DNA of 24,768 nucleotides from JALZCH01 sp036387315 (GTDB taxonomy: Bacteria > Acidobacteriota > Blastocatellia > Pyrinomonadales > Pyrinomonadaceae): contig DASVTY010000092.1 in NCBI GenBank assembly GCA_036387315.1, positions 1 through 24,768 on the forward strand, in the 5' to 3' direction. The notes below the pieces were generated by a model. The model did no database searches, was not told where the DNA came from, and was given only the letters and a program-made list of their open reading frames with translations. The stretch's first letter is position 1. Every line of letters begins with the position of its first letter. The position numbers and the translations under genes were made by a program. Of the stretch, positions 15,945 through 24,261 are shown piece by piece.

Positions 15945-18239
15945 TTAATATGCTTTCGTTAAATCAACGCCGGAGTAATAATGCTTGATAATTCGGTCGT
16001 ATTTGACGCCCATTTTTGCCATTCCGTAAGCGCCGTATTGACACATTCCGACGCCGTGTCCCCAGCCGCGTCCGGTGAATGTATAGCCGATGACACTGCC
16101 GTTTACGCCGTAGCGTTTGTTTAAAACAAAAAGCTGTTCTTTGAGCCGGAGAGCTGAGCGGATTTTGCCGCCTTTTAAAGTTTTGACGCCGTTTGAGCCG
16201 ATGATTTCAAGTTCGATTGCGCGGCGCGAAAAACCGCGCCGTTTGACGTTGACATCAATCAAATTGCCGATGCCGCGTACAAACCGCGAAAGCCGCGATT
16301 GCACCGCGCCGGGCGAAAGACTGACGTTCCAGAAAGCGAGCGGCGACATTTTCTCGGCGGTCGTGACGTTTGTTGTCGGGCGCACTTCGAGATAATCAAC
16401 GTTTCCAGCCGCGTCGGTGTGAAACAAAACCGGCTCGCCACCGACGAGCGCGGTTTCTTTGACCTGAAACGCCGCGTCGCCGAATTGCCGAAACAGAAAA
16501 ACGTCCGGGCGCAGATTTAAAGTTCTCGTCGTTTTGCCCGATTGCAAAATGAGCTTGCCGAATTCGCTTTGTTTCGCCGTTCCTGTTTGTAGCGCGGGAA
16601 GCCATTTTTTCTTGTCGGCGAGCCGCAAAATGATGCTTAAAATGCGCGCGCGAGACATTGATTTGTCGGGGCGCAAACTCGCGTCGGGCATCAGCGAGAG
16701 CCAGCCGTCGCGCAACAGAATTGCGACGTTTGCGCGCTGATTAATGGGGATTTTTTCAATGTCGGCGACTGGCAAATTATAATTAACGTCGGATGCACTC
16801 AACATTGTGTCGGCATAATCCGCTCCGTAAAGCAGCGTTCCTAAAATCTGCGCGAAATTGGCGGGTTTGGCGGTTTCAGAGTTTACTTGCGCCGGAAAAG
16901 TTTGCCCCAAACGGGCTGAAATCTGGCTCATCCAGGTCCGCAATTCGGTTTCGCTCGGCGATGATTCAAACCAATCATCGGAAAAGCGCGGCGTGGCGAT
17001 TTGGAAATTATTGACGGCTAGAAACGCCGCTTGTCTGGTCATTTCGACAAACGCTTCTTTTTCGATTTTCGGCAATTCGCGCGAAGACTTCACCAAAAAC
17101 GGCTCGAAATGCTGTTGACCTTCGAGCGAGCATTCGACGCCGCGCAAATACGGTCCGCTTTCTTTTTCCTCAAAGATATTTTCACCATTTTCCGTCCGCC
17201 CACCGCACGTTGAAGTGTAATAAGCGATAATCGGTTTGCCCGCGTAAGTTGCAACGACTCCGCGAGTTTCGTCAACAGCGCGAGTTCCCATCGCCGCTTC
17301 GGAAGAAAAGCCTTTGTAAACTTGCGAGCGTGTTGTCGGCAGCATATCGAAACCCTGCGTGGCGAATTGACCGATGTTTCTGACGGCGTAAGTGCGCGCG
17401 GCGACAGCCTGCGCTTTTTGCGCTTCGAGCGAAGGAAAACCAAGCTCGTTCGGCACGACGCCGCGCAGATAATCTTCCATTTTGACGACGTTAACGACCG
17501 TCAAACTCCCGCGATTGTTGACGAAAACTTCGATTCGCCCGCGATATTTTTTGCCGTTGACGCTCACCGGAACGGCGCGCTCATTCGTCGAACCGAATGC
17601 GACGGGTTTGAGCGAAGTAAAATTTGCCGTAAAATCCGCGCCCGAAACGACGACTTCGCGCAAATTCGGATCGAGAATCGAGGCTGTCGGCTGCACCAGA
17701 TTTGGAATTGCAGATTTTTTCTGCGACAACGCAAGCGCGTCTGCCGAAGGCTGCAATTTCTTTTCGGTGACAATCTGCGCCGCGTCAAAACCTTTTTCGC
17801 TCAGAGTCGCTTTAAAGTCGGCAGCTTCTTCGGGCGTCGGGCGCGAATCGCCGATGCGAACGCGCCAGGTGTTTGCGGTCGTATCCGGCAAAATCAATGT
17901 GTTTTCGCCGACGGCTTCTTTAGCATCTTTGGCGATTTGTTCGGCTTCTTCGCGCGTCTGGATTCCGGCGATTTCAAAATTAAAAACCTCGACTTCCGGC
18001 GGGCGATAAGCGCGCGCCAGAGCCGTGATTTTTGAAACCGCCAGATATTTCACCGGCTCTTGCGGGCTGATTGCGGTTAATTGCGAATCTGCGGTGGAAA
18101 TCGCCACCGAACGCGCGTCAGTCGCCAAACCGATGCGGATTGTCGGTTCTTCGGCGAGATAAAAATGCGCCGGTTCGTTGGCAAATGAGTTAAAAGCGAA
18201 GACGATAAACGCGGCAATAATCAGGGAAAATCGAAGCAT
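15945..18239 (-). CDS. Exported SpoIID/LytB-type protein with SPOR-like N-terminus
   Basis: Likely a peptidoglycan-glycan lytic enzyme or amidase enhancer acting in the periplasm. The 764-residue protein starts with a signal peptide (MLRFSLIIAAFIVFAFNSFA). Residues about 75-160 resemble a SPOR peptidoglycan-binding repeat (FNFEIAGIQTREEAEQIAKD and WRVRIGDSRPTPEEAADF). The SpoIID core follows at about 205-370 with VVKMEDYLRGVVPNELGFPS (E265 at the position of the SpoIID catalytic Glu), KAQAVAARTYA, and YYTSTCGGRTE. The core is then split by about 330 residues, and its final part GRGWGHGVGMCQYGAYGMAK returns at about 718-745. Sporulation is not implied; related proteins are common in non-spore-formers. 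It is convergent with the glucokinase and separated from uvsE upstream by a repeat-rich gap. A hairpin at 18244-18265 lies just before its start codon. Confidence 0.87.
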   Translation of the reverse strand: MLRFSLIIAAFIVFAFNSFANEPAHFYLAEEPTIRIGLATDARSVAISTADSQLTAISPQEPVKYLAVSKITALARAYRPPEVEVFNFEIAGIQTREEAEQIAKDAKEAVGENTLILPDTTANTWRVRIGDSRPTPEEAADFKATLSEKGFDAAQIVTEKKLQPSADALALSQKKSAIPNLVQPTASILDPNLREVVVSGADFTANFTSLKPVAFGSTNERAVPVSVNGKKYRGRIEVFVNNRGSLTVVNVVKMEDYLRGVVPNELGFPSLEAQKAQAVAARTYAVRNIGQFATQGFDMLPTTRSQVYKGFSSEAAMGTRAVDETRGVVATYAGKPIIAYYTSTCGGRTENGENIFEEKESGPYLRGVECSLEGQQHFEPFLVKSSRELPKIEKEAFVEMTRQAAFLAVNNFQIATPRFSDDWFESSPSETELRTWMSQISARLGQTFPAQVNSETAKPANFAQILGTLLYGADYADTMLSASDVNYNLPVADIEKIPINQRANVAILLRDGWLSLMPDASLRPDKSMSRARILSIILRLADKKKWLPALQTGTAKQSEFGKLILQSGKTTRTLNLRPDVFLFRQFGDAAFQVKETALVGGEPVLFHTDAAGNVDYLEVRPTTNVTTAEKMSPLAFWNVSLSPGAVQSRLSRFVRGIGNLIDVNVKRRGFSRRAIELEIIGSNGVKTLKGGKIRSALRLKEQLFVLNKRYGVNGSVIGYTFTGRGWGHGVGMCQYGAYGMAKMGVKYDRIIKHYYSGVDLTKAY

Positions 18240-18243
18240 AGCG

Positions 18244-18265
18244 AGGCAATTTTAACATATTGCCT
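18244..18265 (-). promoter_or_regulatory. Hairpin immediately upstream of the SpoIID-type gene
   Basis: AGGCAAT (18244-18250) and ATTGCCT (18259-18265) form a perfect 7-bp inverted repeat with an 8-base loop, ending four bases before the ATG at 18239 on the minus strand. In mRNA it would cover the ribosome binding region. It could be an operator or a translational control hairpin; no evidence separates these. Confidence 0.35.
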
Positions 18266-18282
18266 ACTTTGACAAAGGAAAT

Positions 18283-18595
18283 TTCACCGCCGAGACGCAG
18301 AGACGCCGAGAGAGGAAAAACAATAAAATAACGTCAGTTCGAGATAATGAAACAATAAAAGCTTGGTTAAAATCAATTCTTTGCGCCCTTTGCGAAAAAC
18401 CTTTGTGTCCTTTGCGGTTAATTCCGCTTTTTTAACCGCAAAGGACGCGAAGAAAAGTCGCAAAGAACCGCAAAGAAAATTCTGTTTTAAGTTAACTCTT
18501 TCATTTTCAACGGTTCTTATCCCAAATTGACGTTAAAATAGCTGTTGTTTTCTCTTTTGATTTAAAACTCGGCGTCTCTGCGTCTCGGCGGTGAA
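18283..18595. repeat. Family A repeat arms bounding a composite element
   Basis: Perfect 28-bp inverted arms (18283-18310 and 18568-18595) with the GAGACGCAGAGACGC core enclose 257 bases. A family B repeat (18377-18477) lies inside them. No open frame worth calling is present. This is nearly all of the 380-base gap between uvsE and the SpoIID-type gene. The outer arms match the repeat inside the second GH13 gene in type, but have CCGAGAC instead of CAGAGAC at two sites. Confidence 0.88.
18377..18477. repeat. Family B inverted repeat, second copy, nested
   Basis: Imperfect inverted arms (18377-18421 and 18432-18477) around a 10-base loop. It shares the 17-base core TTAACCGCAAAGGACGC and most of its arm sequence with 7098-7201, including the flanking AATCAATT on the left. 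It is nested inside the family A arms 18283-18595. Confidence 0.85.
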
Positions 18596-18619
18596 CATCA
18601 CTTTCCATTTAGATAATGA

Positions 18620-19585
18620 TTAAAACGCAGCAGCTTGTCCGGCGGGAAAAACGACGGCTTGATTGCCTTCGGGCAAATCGAGCTTGCAGAGCCATTCGTT
18701 TTTCAATTTTTCAATGGCGATTTCTTTGTGTTTGGCTTCGATTTCAATCCATGGCGCGTGGCGGAAAACGGCGGGCATCGCGGTTATCACGTCGCTGTGA
18801 GAGCGTTCATTAAAACGCTCGCGCCCGTTTGAAATATGGACTAATTGCCAATCGGGATTTTTCCACGTTTCGCGCGCCGCCCAGAACGTTTCTTCGACGC
18901 TCTTGTCGTCGTAAGATTCCAATTTTTCGTGGCAAACGTGGTGATGAGCGTCGAAAACAAACGGAACTTCCGCGCGGCGGCAGACTTCCAAAATTTGAGC
19001 CGAGCTGTAGGCGTGTTCGTCGTTTTCAAACGTGATGCGCGAGCGCACGTTTTCCGGTAAATTCAAAACCGTTTCGATTAATCTCTCGGCGCGGTCGGAT
19101 TTGCCGCCGTGAATGTTCATCAAAGCCCATTCGGAACGCGGCTGTTCGAGCAGATCGAAGATTTCGGCGTGCATTTTCAAAATCTTGATGCTGTTTTCAA
19201 TCACAGTAGGAGAATCGGAACTTAAGACGACGAATTGATCGGGATGTAGCACGACGCGCAAACTGTTTTGGAGAGCGCGTCGTCCGGTTTCTGCTAGCTG
19301 CGTTTTGAATTCATGCAAAACTTCGAGTCCGAAAGACTCATCGGCAAAAGGGAAAAGCCCGCTGGTCAGGCGATAAAGCCGGATGCCGTTTTCCTTGCAA
19401 AAAGTGATGGCATTATTAAATCGTTCGAGATTTGCGGCGTAAAGCTCGCGCAGTTTTTCGCGCTGCGTCTGCGCGTCAAATTCAAGCAGGCGTTTGCGCG
19501 TGATTGTTCGATAACGCACGGCTTCCGACGCCGTAATGCAGACCAAACCCAATTCCGGTTTTACCTTTACCCCTTGTTCGTTCAT
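18620..19585 (-). CDS. uvsE: UV DNA damage endonuclease
   Basis: Nicks DNA 5' of UV photoproducts, starting an excision repair route independent of UvrABC; cytoplasmic TIM-barrel metalloenzyme. The 321-residue length is typical. Family motifs are LGLVCITASEAVRYRTITRK at the N-terminus, RLTSGLFPFADE (72-83), the metal ligand segments HPDQF (H114) and MNIHGGK (H159), ITFENDE (E187), FDAHHH (D212 and following His), RSHSD (H263), and WIEIEAKHKE near the C-terminus. All expected metal-binding positions appear intact. The ATG at 19583-19585 gives the standard N-terminus. It is flanked by a repeat cluster downstream and a 61-base gap upstream, and looks like a stand-alone gene unrelated to the glucan locus. 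Confidence 0.94.
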   Translation of the reverse strand: MNEQGVKVKPELGLVCITASEAVRYRTITRKRLLEFDAQTQREKLRELYAANLERFNNAITFCKENGIRLYRLTSGLFPFADESFGLEVLHEFKTQLAETGRRALQNSLRVVLHPDQFVVLSSDSPTVIENSIKILKMHAEIFDLLEQPRSEWALMNIHGGKSDRAERLIETVLNLPENVRSRITFENDEHAYSSAQILEVCRRAEVPFVFDAHHHVCHEKLESYDDKSVEETFWAARETWKNPDWQLVHISNGRERFNERSHSDVITAMPAVFRHAPWIEIEAKHKEIAIEKLKNEWLCKLDLPEGNQAVVFPAGQAAAF

Positions 19586-19646
19586 AAATTCTCAATTCAT
19601 CAGTGAATTAAAGATGAAGGAAAACCTTTGACAAGTTTGCCTTTCG

Positions 19647-21023
19647 TCACTTAATCGAATTCTCATACTGACTTAATATTTTACCGTATTTGTCCATCGC
19701 GCGAATTTTAAAATTGCCTTTTGAAAGCATTAAAACCGGAGTTTTCTGATTCGGCTCCAAAATAATTTGGTCAAAAGGAACGGCGTCCGCGCTTTCTTCT
19801 GCGATTAATGCTTGAATTAAAACAGGTTCTTTTCCCGTAAACATTTGATTGTTTGATTCGAACTTTAATTTCTTTAAATCCGCCTTTTCGGCTTTGCGAA
19901 TTCCGTTCATTTCGAGAAAAGCCGCTCGACCGTTTTTATAACTGAGGCGCGGGTGAAAAATGAGCATATCGTAACCCATGCCCATATTATAAAATTTACC
20001 GTTTGACGCCTGATAAACGCTCGGTTTTTGCAAGATATTTTCTTTGGTTAGCAGGCGATAAAGCGGTTGTTCGAGCGCCGGATTGCGGCGTTCGCTGAAA
20101 CGAAGCTGGTCAATCGTAAAAGGTTCAATTTTACTTAGTTGCTGAAAGTAATAAGCCATAAAATTGAAGTTTTCCGAAATCGCGGCTTTTGAATTATGAC
20201 CGCGACCGACGTGGACGAAAATCTTTGCCTGCGGGTCTTGTTTCAAAATTCGGTCGTATAAATTCTGCGCTTGCCCGCGCTCGCGTTGGTCGTTGCAGAA
20301 TTCCGCGTTGTTTTCGGGCGCTTTACAAGTTTTATCAACGCTTTCGTAAGGCACTATTTTGTAGCCGATTTTTAAAGCCGCGCGAATTACATCCGCGTAA
20401 ACCGGATCAGCCGTGTAAAATCCGGTGTTTTGCGTCGGATAGCCGCGTTTGGTAAGTTCCACGTCCGATTCATCAACGGTTTCAGCGGCGAAATAGCGAA
20501 AACCTTTGGCGTAAAGCTTTGCCAGAAGCTCAAGCGTCAGAGCGCGGTGAAAAGGCGTGCGATGTTCTTCGTTGATCATTATCACCTGCCGGCTGTCGGC
20601 AATCGAATCAATCGCGGCAACGGCGTCGAGCATTTTATAGTCGGCAATCGGCGAGCTTTTTATGTCCGAAATGTCTTTTTTAAGTTGCTCGATGATATTT
20701 TTCGTCGAAGGAAAATCGGCGTAAAGCATATCTTCGTAGCGATACGCTTCGTCGTAATTGCCGACATAGCTTTCAAACTGAATAATCGCTTCGAGATATA
20801 GAGACTTCATACCGGGCGACGCGAGGTATTTTTCTTCCAGCGCCTTTAATTCGAAAATCGGCGTGATGTAATTGTTTTGACTGAGATATTTTTTCCTGAG
20901 CAGAAACGGATTCTGCAAACCTTCAGCCGATTGATTCGGAATCGCCTGCGCTTGAACGGGCATTGAAAATCCGAACAAGCTAATTATCAACATTAAAAAA
21001 GAGGTGTAGATTGTGACCATCAT
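19647..21023 (-). CDS. Exported ChaN/EreA/TIKI-like superfamily protein (tentative)
   Basis: Function uncertain. The start at the ATG pair 21018-21023 is preferred over a TTG at 21068, because a GAAGGAAAG ribosome binding site lies 9 bases before it, and the TTG falls close to a terminator hairpin. The 458-residue product has a signal peptide (hydrophobic 8-20, cleavage about VQAQA, 23-27), then a helical TPR-like region (about 45-120). The remainder recalls the ChaN/erythromycin-esterase/TIKI fold: VIMINEEHRTPFHRAL (E152, E153, H154, H159), FRYFAAE (E181) and KIFVHVGRGHNSK, which would gather the acidic and His residues of that active site. It lies beyond a terminator from the sigma-factor operon, so it probably has its own promoter or receives read-through. 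A lipoprotein or esterase role cannot be chosen from sequence alone. Confidence 0.62.
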   Translation of the reverse strand: MMVTIYTSFLMLIISLFGFSMPVQAQAIPNQSAEGLQNPFLLRKKYLSQNNYITPIFELKALEEKYLASPGMKSLYLEAIIQFESYVGNYDEAYRYEDMLYADFPSTKNIIEQLKKDISDIKSSPIADYKMLDAVAAIDSIADSRQVIMINEEHRTPFHRALTLELLAKLYAKGFRYFAAETVDESDVELTKRGYPTQNTGFYTADPVYADVIRAALKIGYKIVPYESVDKTCKAPENNAEFCNDQRERGQAQNLYDRILKQDPQAKIFVHVGRGHNSKAAISENFNFMAYYFQQLSKIEPFTIDQLRFSERRNPALEQPLYRLLTKENILQKPSVYQASNGKFYNMGMGYDMLIFHPRLSYKNGRAAFLEMNGIRKAEKADLKKLKFESNNQMFTGKEPVLIQALIAEESADAVPFDQIILEPNQKTPVLMLSKGNFKIRAMDKYGKILSQYENSIK

Positions 21024-21057
21024 AATTTTAAACTTTCCTTCGCTTTGAATTTTTCGG

Positions 21058-21108
21058 AAAAAAGGCAAAGAAATCCCGTTTCCTCTGTGAAGAGGAGTTT
21101 TCTTTGCC
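21058..21108 (-). terminator. Intrinsic terminator after the TPR/HEAT gene
   Basis: On the minus strand a 10-bp stem (21099-21108 with 21064-21073, GGCAAAGAAA / TTTCTTTGCC) encloses an inner hairpin (TCCTCT-loop-AGAGGA, 21081-21096). It is followed by six U (21063-21058). It begins 22 bases after the stop of the TPR/HEAT gene and should end the sigma/anti-sigma/HEAT transcript before the downstream ChaN/EreA-like gene. Confidence 0.78.
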
Positions 21109-21129
21109 CTTATTGTCGTTTGGAGAATC

Positions 21130-22509
21130 TTACTTAATCAGTTCTTCTAAAAACCTTAAAACTTCCGGGTCTTTGCTGTTTCTGAGCGCGTGAATTGCTT
21201 CGATCCTGAGCTTGTCGGATTTGTCGTTTTTAGCTATGTCTAACAGTTTCCTTGAAGCCTGATTTTGCTTCATATTGGAAAGAGCCTCAATGATAGAGAT
21301 TTTAAATTCCTCATTGGTTTCGCCGTCATAAAGCCGCGTAAGCATCTCAACGGCTTCGTTATTAGCCGACCAGCCCGCAAATCTCTGCAAATTAGTAAAA
21401 GCAGCGCGAAGCAGCTCGACATCTTTCTCCATGTGGACGATGTCCATCAGTTTGTCGAAAGCGATTGTTCGAGTCAGGCTGCCATTTGAAGCCGGATCAA
21501 TCAAATACTGCGCGGGGCTGCTAAAGGAATTGATAATCGCCTTTTTAATCTCTTTATCATTCTCGGAAGAATACAATTGCGAGAGATAATTGGCTGATTG
21601 CTCGTCGTTTATACTGGCAATCGCGTAAATAATTTCTTTGCGGATTTTAACGTTCGATTCGTTTTGAAAGCCCTTAACCAGAGTTTCTCTCAAGAGCGGC
21701 GTAAACTGACTGTCAACTCCGTTAGAGAAAAAGGTCATGCTTTGAGCTTTTGACATACGCGGGCTGCGAAACGCGCGCACCACTTCCATTTTGAAGCTCT
21801 CGCTCGCTTTTGAATTCGTCTTTAAAATTTCGCCCGCCGTTTCAATTCCTCTTTTCGGATCGGCGGAAAGGAGACTCTGGAAAGCCGCCAGTTTAATTTC
21901 GTCTTCGCGGTCGAGTTTAGCCGGCGCGATGCTGCTATAAACATCGCTAAGCGCAAGACTCTGTGTATAAGTTGAAGGAACTGTAGTTCCTTTTAAAGCC
22001 TCAACAGGCAGCTTGGATGTGTAAACGCCGTTTGGAACGCCGGGTCTCACGGTTACCGCCCCCGGCGTATAAACTCCGAGCGGCTGTCCTGTTTCGAGCT
22101 TCATCACTCTGGCGTCGTCAGCCCATGTGGAAGCCGGGAAATCTTTCAGCAAACGGTTGAGCGTCGCGTTTGCTTCCCTGAATAGCTTTTGTTTTTTGAA
22201 GCAGAAAGCGAGCCAGTAAAGCGCAGCATCAGTAGATTTATTATCGGGATATTTGCTGATAATTTCGTTAAATTTAGCCGCCGCTTTCGCCCATTCCTCG
22301 CGGTCAATCAAATCTCTTCCTTCGCGAAACTCTTTGTCGAAAGACTTGTCCTGAGCGGCAGCTTCTTCTACATAAACCTCTGGATTTAAATGGAAAGCAA
22401 TGCCTGCCGCGGGCGCAATGGTCATAAAGCCGCTCGAAGCGATGAGCAGCGCGACAGCGCCTGATTTCAAGACTGATTTATTAATCTGTGCCAAAAATTT
22501 GGTGTTCAT
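21130..22509 (-). CDS. Exported TPR and HEAT-repeat protein
   Basis: Likely an envelope scaffold rather than an enzyme. The 459-residue protein has an N-terminal export signal (hydrophobic about 17-38) and a TPR/YbgF-like segment (about 55-145: GRDLIDREEWAKAAAKFNEI, ALYWLAFCFKKQKLFREANA). Helical HEAT-like repeats follow from about 185 to the end, such as VKIRKEIIYAIASINDEQSA, NEEFKISIIEALSNMKQNQA and DKLRIEAIHALRNSKDPEVL, regularly spaced by about 30-40 residues. A good ribosome binding site (AAGGAAAG) precedes the ATG at 22509. It starts 11 bases after the anti-sigma gene and belongs to the same operon, so it may be an effector or sensor of that sigma system. Similar sigma/anti-sigma/HEAT groupings occur in Acidobacteriota (from memory, not searched). 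Confidence 0.83.
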   Translation of the reverse strand: MNTKFLAQINKSVLKSGAVALLIASSGFMTIAPAAGIAFHLNPEVYVEEAAAQDKSFDKEFREGRDLIDREEWAKAAAKFNEIISKYPDNKSTDAALYWLAFCFKKQKLFREANATLNRLLKDFPASTWADDARVMKLETGQPLGVYTPGAVTVRPGVPNGVYTSKLPVEALKGTTVPSTYTQSLALSDVYSSIAPAKLDREDEIKLAAFQSLLSADPKRGIETAGEILKTNSKASESFKMEVVRAFRSPRMSKAQSMTFFSNGVDSQFTPLLRETLVKGFQNESNVKIRKEIIYAIASINDEQSANYLSQLYSSENDKEIKKAIINSFSSPAQYLIDPASNGSLTRTIAFDKLMDIVHMEKDVELLRAAFTNLQRFAGWSANNEAVEMLTRLYDGETNEEFKISIIEALSNMKQNQASRKLLDIAKNDKSDKLRIEAIHALRNSKDPEVLRFLEELIK

Positions 22510-22520
22510 AATTTCTTTCC

Positions 22521-23525
22521 TTAGTAGATTTGCAAACTGGCAATAATGTTTTGATTCTTCACGCGCTCTTTAATGTCGCGCACTTTTTCAGAGGATGGAT
22601 TGCCGTCAAGATTGGCAATATCCAGCAAATAAGGTTCGACCCGGCTCAAAATTTCTTCGGTGTATAAACTGCCGTAAGATTCGGCATTTCGCCTGAGCCG
22701 CACGTTTTTTTCGAGCAGTTTTCGAGCTTGTTCCTTTTCGTAAGCGACATCGAAAGCCTCTTCGCCTTCAGCGGAACGCGCATTTCTAAATGAGCGAAGC
22801 AATAACTCGACCTTTTCGACTTGTTTGGCAGCTTCGTTTTCCAGATTTCTGATCTGACTTATCTGCTGTTGTTGTTCGGTTGGTCGAGCAGCTTCCGCCG
22901 AATTAATTTTAGGAATTTCGGAAAAAGCTTTTTTCTTTATTTTTACGTCTTTAACCGCAACAATTTTAATGCCGCCGTCGGGCTTTGATTTAGGATTTGA
23001 AAACTTGTTTTTTGCAGCAGTGTTTTTTGGAGAAACTGGATTTTCGCCGTCATTCACATTTGCCTGTGAATTTACTGTTTCTTTCTTTCCAATATCGCCC
23101 GTTTTGAACTGGCTTTCCGCAAGAGAATCATTTTTCGGAGAGTTTTCATTCGACCACAAATTGAATAAAACGAAACCCATTCCGAGTAACAGGATCAACG
23201 CCGCACAAGCTAACGCCGGAGAAAAATGCAGAAATCCGAAGAAATTTCCCTTCCATCCGTTGATTTCTGCGAGTATTTTGGCTGGACGGGAAGTTTTAGC
23301 CGTTTCGGATTCCAGCTTTGTTTGAAACTTCGCCCACAAGTCGCTCGGTGGTTCTGCGGTAAACAAATAACGCGCATAAATCTCTTTTTCCTGCTTTAAA
23401 TTTTCATAATGCGAAGCACATTCCCGGCAGGCGAAAAGATGCAAATTTACCTGTCTGAAGGTTTGCTCATCAAGCTCGCCTCCAATAAAATCGTCAATCA
23501 AATTCAGGTATTTTTCACACTTCAT
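22521..23525 (-). CDS. Zinc-finger anti-sigma factor with one membrane segment
   Basis: Predicted to hold the ECF sigma factor encoded just upstream inactive at the inner membrane. The 334-residue protein opens with a zinc-binding anti-sigma (zf-HC2) domain: C3, then H29-x3-C33-x2-C36 within LHLFACRECASHYENL. One membrane segment lies at about 98-121 (LACAALILLLGMGFVLFNLW). The periplasmic part is low-complexity and basic at first (about 125-205) and then forms a Gln/Glu-rich coiled coil (about 215-290, starting TEQQQQISQIRNLENEAAKQ), ending NQNIIASLQIY. Its ATG overlaps the sigma stop as ATGA (23522-23525), the usual coupled arrangement. The signal sensed by the periplasmic domain is unknown; the HEAT/TPR protein downstream is a plausible partner. 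Confidence 0.9.
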   Translation of the reverse strand: MKCEKYLNLIDDFIGGELDEQTFRQVNLHLFACRECASHYENLKQEKEIYARYLFTAEPPSDLWAKFQTKLESETAKTSRPAKILAEINGWKGNFFGFLHFSPALACAALILLLGMGFVLFNLWSNENSPKNDSLAESQFKTGDIGKKETVNSQANVNDGENPVSPKNTAAKNKFSNPKSKPDGGIKIVAVKDVKIKKKAFSEIPKINSAEAARPTEQQQQISQIRNLENEAAKQVEKVELLLRSFRNARSAEGEEAFDVAYEKEQARKLLEKNVRLRRNAESYGSLYTEEILSRVEPYLLDIANLDGNPSSEKVRDIKERVKNQNIIASLQIY

Positions 23526-24118
23526 TTTTTCACCTCCAAATACGGCGCGAGCGCGGTTCGCATTTCATTTTTAGCGCGATGCAGATCGGTTTTTAGTTTC
23601 GGGACGGTAAACCCCGTAATTTCCGAAATCTCCTGATAACTCAAATTTTGCAGCTCCTTGAGCGTAAAAACGAGCCGCTTATCTTCGTCCAGTTTGGCGA
23701 GCGCCGAGCTGATTTTTTGATTTAATTCCTTGCTCAAAAATTCGTGGTCGGGCGGCAGATTTTTTTTATCAACCACGTCTAAAGATTCAATTTCGTCGCC
23801 GCTGTTCATTCCTTCTTTCCGATTCAACCGGAAAGATTTGTAAACAACATTTTTCGCTATCCCGCAAAGCCACGTTTTCAATTGCGCCTCGCCGCGCAAA
23901 GTGTGAATTCCTTTGTAAGCTCCCAAAAAAGTTTCCTGAGTCAACTCTTCCGCCAAGCTCTGATCGCCGAGCATCGCGTAAATAAATTTGTAAATAAACC
24001 GGGAATGATGCTCGAAAATCAGACCGAAAGCTTCGCGGTCGCCGCTCTGAACTCTGGCGATCAAATCATCGCAACTTTCCATTAAATTGTTTATTTCTAC
24101 ACTCGCTTGATAGAGCAT
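23522..24118 (-). CDS. ECF-family RNA polymerase sigma factor
   Basis: Directs RNA polymerase to a stress or envelope regulon. Two domains are clear: sigma region 2 (GDREAFGLIFEHHSRFIYKF, GDQSLAEELTQETFLGAYKG, LKTWLCGIAKN) and region 4 (KLDEDKRLVFTLKELQNLSY followed by QEISEITGFTVPKLKTDLHR). Region 3 is absent, as in ECF sigmas. The start is uncertain: ATG 24118 (198 residues) is given, ATG 24082 (MESCDDLIARV, 186 residues) is equally possible, and a TTG at 24148 seems too early. No ribosome binding site decides between them. The gene is coupled to its anti-sigma by an ATGA overlap. A GGGAACT motif at 24166-24172 resembles an ECF -35 element and may mean the operon activates itself. Confidence 0.92.
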   Translation of the reverse strand: MLYQASVEINNLMESCDDLIARVQSGDREAFGLIFEHHSRFIYKFIYAMLGDQSLAEELTQETFLGAYKGIHTLRGEAQLKTWLCGIAKNVVYKSFRLNRKEGMNSGDEIESLDVVDKKNLPPDHEFLSKELNQKISSALAKLDEDKRLVFTLKELQNLSYQEISEITGFTVPKLKTDLHRAKNEMRTALAPYLEVKK

Positions 24119-24165
24119 CGGAAAATTACTGCGCTTTGTAGCTCTCAATTGCCTTACGAATGTTT

Positions 24166-24172
24166 AGTTCCC
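24166..24172 (-). promoter_or_regulatory. Possible ECF-type -35 element upstream of the sigma operon
   Basis: On the minus strand GGGAACT ends 47 bases before the ATG at 24118, matching the GGAAC core of many ECF-dependent -35 elements. No convincing ECF -10 was seen at the expected 16-17 base spacing, so this is only suggestive of autoregulation. Confidence 0.3.
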
Positions 24173-24261
24173 AAAACAGTCAAAAGGTTTCAAATTATTG
24201 TAAAAAATTTAAGGATTTTTGGATAAAAGCTGAAAGGAAAGCAAAGTCAGGCGCAAAAACT

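Noticed and set aside
17322..18035. 237-codon frame on the + strand
   Set aside because: It is antisense to the well-supported SpoIID-type gene; composition (many Arg, Phe, Cys) is that of a shadow frame.
21024..21068. TTG at 21068 as start of the ChaN/EreA-like gene
   Set aside because: It lies in the terminator stem; the ATG at 21023 has a proper ribosome binding site and begins a signal peptide.
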